Source: Saccoglossus kowalevskii
Taxonomy: Eukaryota > Hemichordata > Enteropneusta > Harrimaniidae
NCBI RefSeq assembly: GCF_000003605.2
Contig: NW_003156751.1
Coordinates: forward strand, 3,742 to 39,284
Direction of reading: 5' to 3'
Length of the DNA: 35,543 nucleotides
Shown here: positions 35,065 through 35,543 of the stretch, one piece after another
Layout of the letters: every line of letters starts with the position of its first letter
How positions within the stretch are numbered: position 1 is the stretch's first letter
Translations under genes and position numbers: made by a program
Notes under the pieces: model-generated
Told to the model about the DNA's origin: nothing
Seen by the model: only the letters and a program-made list of their open reading frames with translations
Databases searched by the model: none

Positions 35065-35543
35065 GGAGTAAATTAGTTGAATCACTGTAACTACTTTTTG
35101 ACTACCATCGTTAGGATCAATGTGACTGTTTCATGATTGAATAATTACGGCTGACTGTGATCAATATTGGTGGGATCAATGTGAATGTTTATTCATTGAA
35201 ATATTATGGGTGACTAAATTAACATTGGCTGAATCGACGTAACTGCTTGTTGATTAAATCATTCTGTATAGGAGACTAAGATTAATATTGGTCAAATCAT
35301 TGTGACTGCTTGTCGACTGGATTATTATGGGCGACTGATATTAATATTGGCCAAATCAATGCGGCTGCTTGTTGATTGAATTATTATGGGCGACTGATAT
35401 TAATATTGGTCAAATCAATTTGGCTGCTTGTTGATTGAATTATTATGGGCAACTGATATTAATATTGGTCAAATCAATGTGACTGCTTGTCGATTGAATT
35501 ATTATGGGCGACTGATATTAATATTGGCCAAATTAATGTGACA
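35065..35543. repeat. 59-bp minisatellite, about 8 copies, running off the window end
   Basis: The unit contains CTGATATTAATATTGG followed by CAAATCAATG, then GACTGCTTGT, GATTGAATTATTATGGGC. The phase word TTAATATTGG recurs at 35282, 35341, 35400, 35459 and 35518, exactly 59 bp apart. Earlier copies (from about 35071) are more diverged, with 58- and 63-bp spacings. Sequence homogeneity increases toward the window end, so the array probably continues beyond it. The period is not a multiple of three, and no frame stays open. Confidence 0.93.

Overview
The window is 35.5 kb of AT-rich, intron-bearing metazoan nuclear DNA. Evidence is spliced genes with GT..AG introns, large gene-poor stretches, many microsatellites and minisatellites, scattered CpG-rich islets with metazoan promoter motifs (BANP/Kaiso-type TCTCGCGAGA, NRF1-type TGCGCATGCGCA, YY1-type AAGATGGCGGC, CRE, CACGTG E-boxes), and one assembly gap. 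The low GC and style fit a marine invertebrate (for example a lophotrochozoan or non-vertebrate deuterostome), but no marker here fixes the phylum. I see no bacterial operon, CRISPR array, rRNA or tRNA gene and no intact transposon.

Supported coding content is small and all on the minus strand. (1) 5946-6599 is a single-exon 217-aa protein with a tight two-helix membrane hairpin and an acidic Ser/Thr-rich tail. (2) A two-exon gene (exon A 33761-34299, exon B 32032-32338) encodes a 281-aa protein with the same two-helix topology and a long tail ending in three copies of a W-x-x-[IE]-[DN]-N-V heptad. (3) A terminal exon at 26541-27207 (exon C) carries a related W-x-x-I-N-N-V heptad at almost the same distance from its 3' splice site and in the same phase. 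It can be joined to a short upstream coding exon at 28404-28420 (start of a 5' exon 28404-28543 on the minus strand) to give a 227-aa protein beginning MGNAC, a myristoylation/palmitoylation-type start. Equally, exon C could be an alternative last exon for exon A, because the splice phases match.

The three proteins look like membrane-tethered intracellular tails: two by a TM hairpin, one perhaps by lipid. Each has different SH2-type tyrosine motifs (YNNE; YIEV/YDSI/YESV; YLTM). A small cluster of membrane-anchored signalling scaffolds is my inference, not an established family; I do not recognise the family by name.

Layout: 1-3060 is non-coding with a perfect 196-bp (TC)n tract at 1921-2116. 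3061-3420 is a CpG-rich islet with a BANP-type palindrome. 3421-5945 holds diverged repeats and a second CpG-rich patch. 5946-6599 is the first gene. 6600-26540 is essentially gene-free, with several small repeats, two 27-bp x3 repeats that keep an open frame, an imperfect foldback, microsatellites, a likely artefactual N gap at 23094-23447, and a possible first exon near 25118. 26541-34299 is the exon A/B/C locus. 35071-35543 is a 59-bp minisatellite running off the window end.
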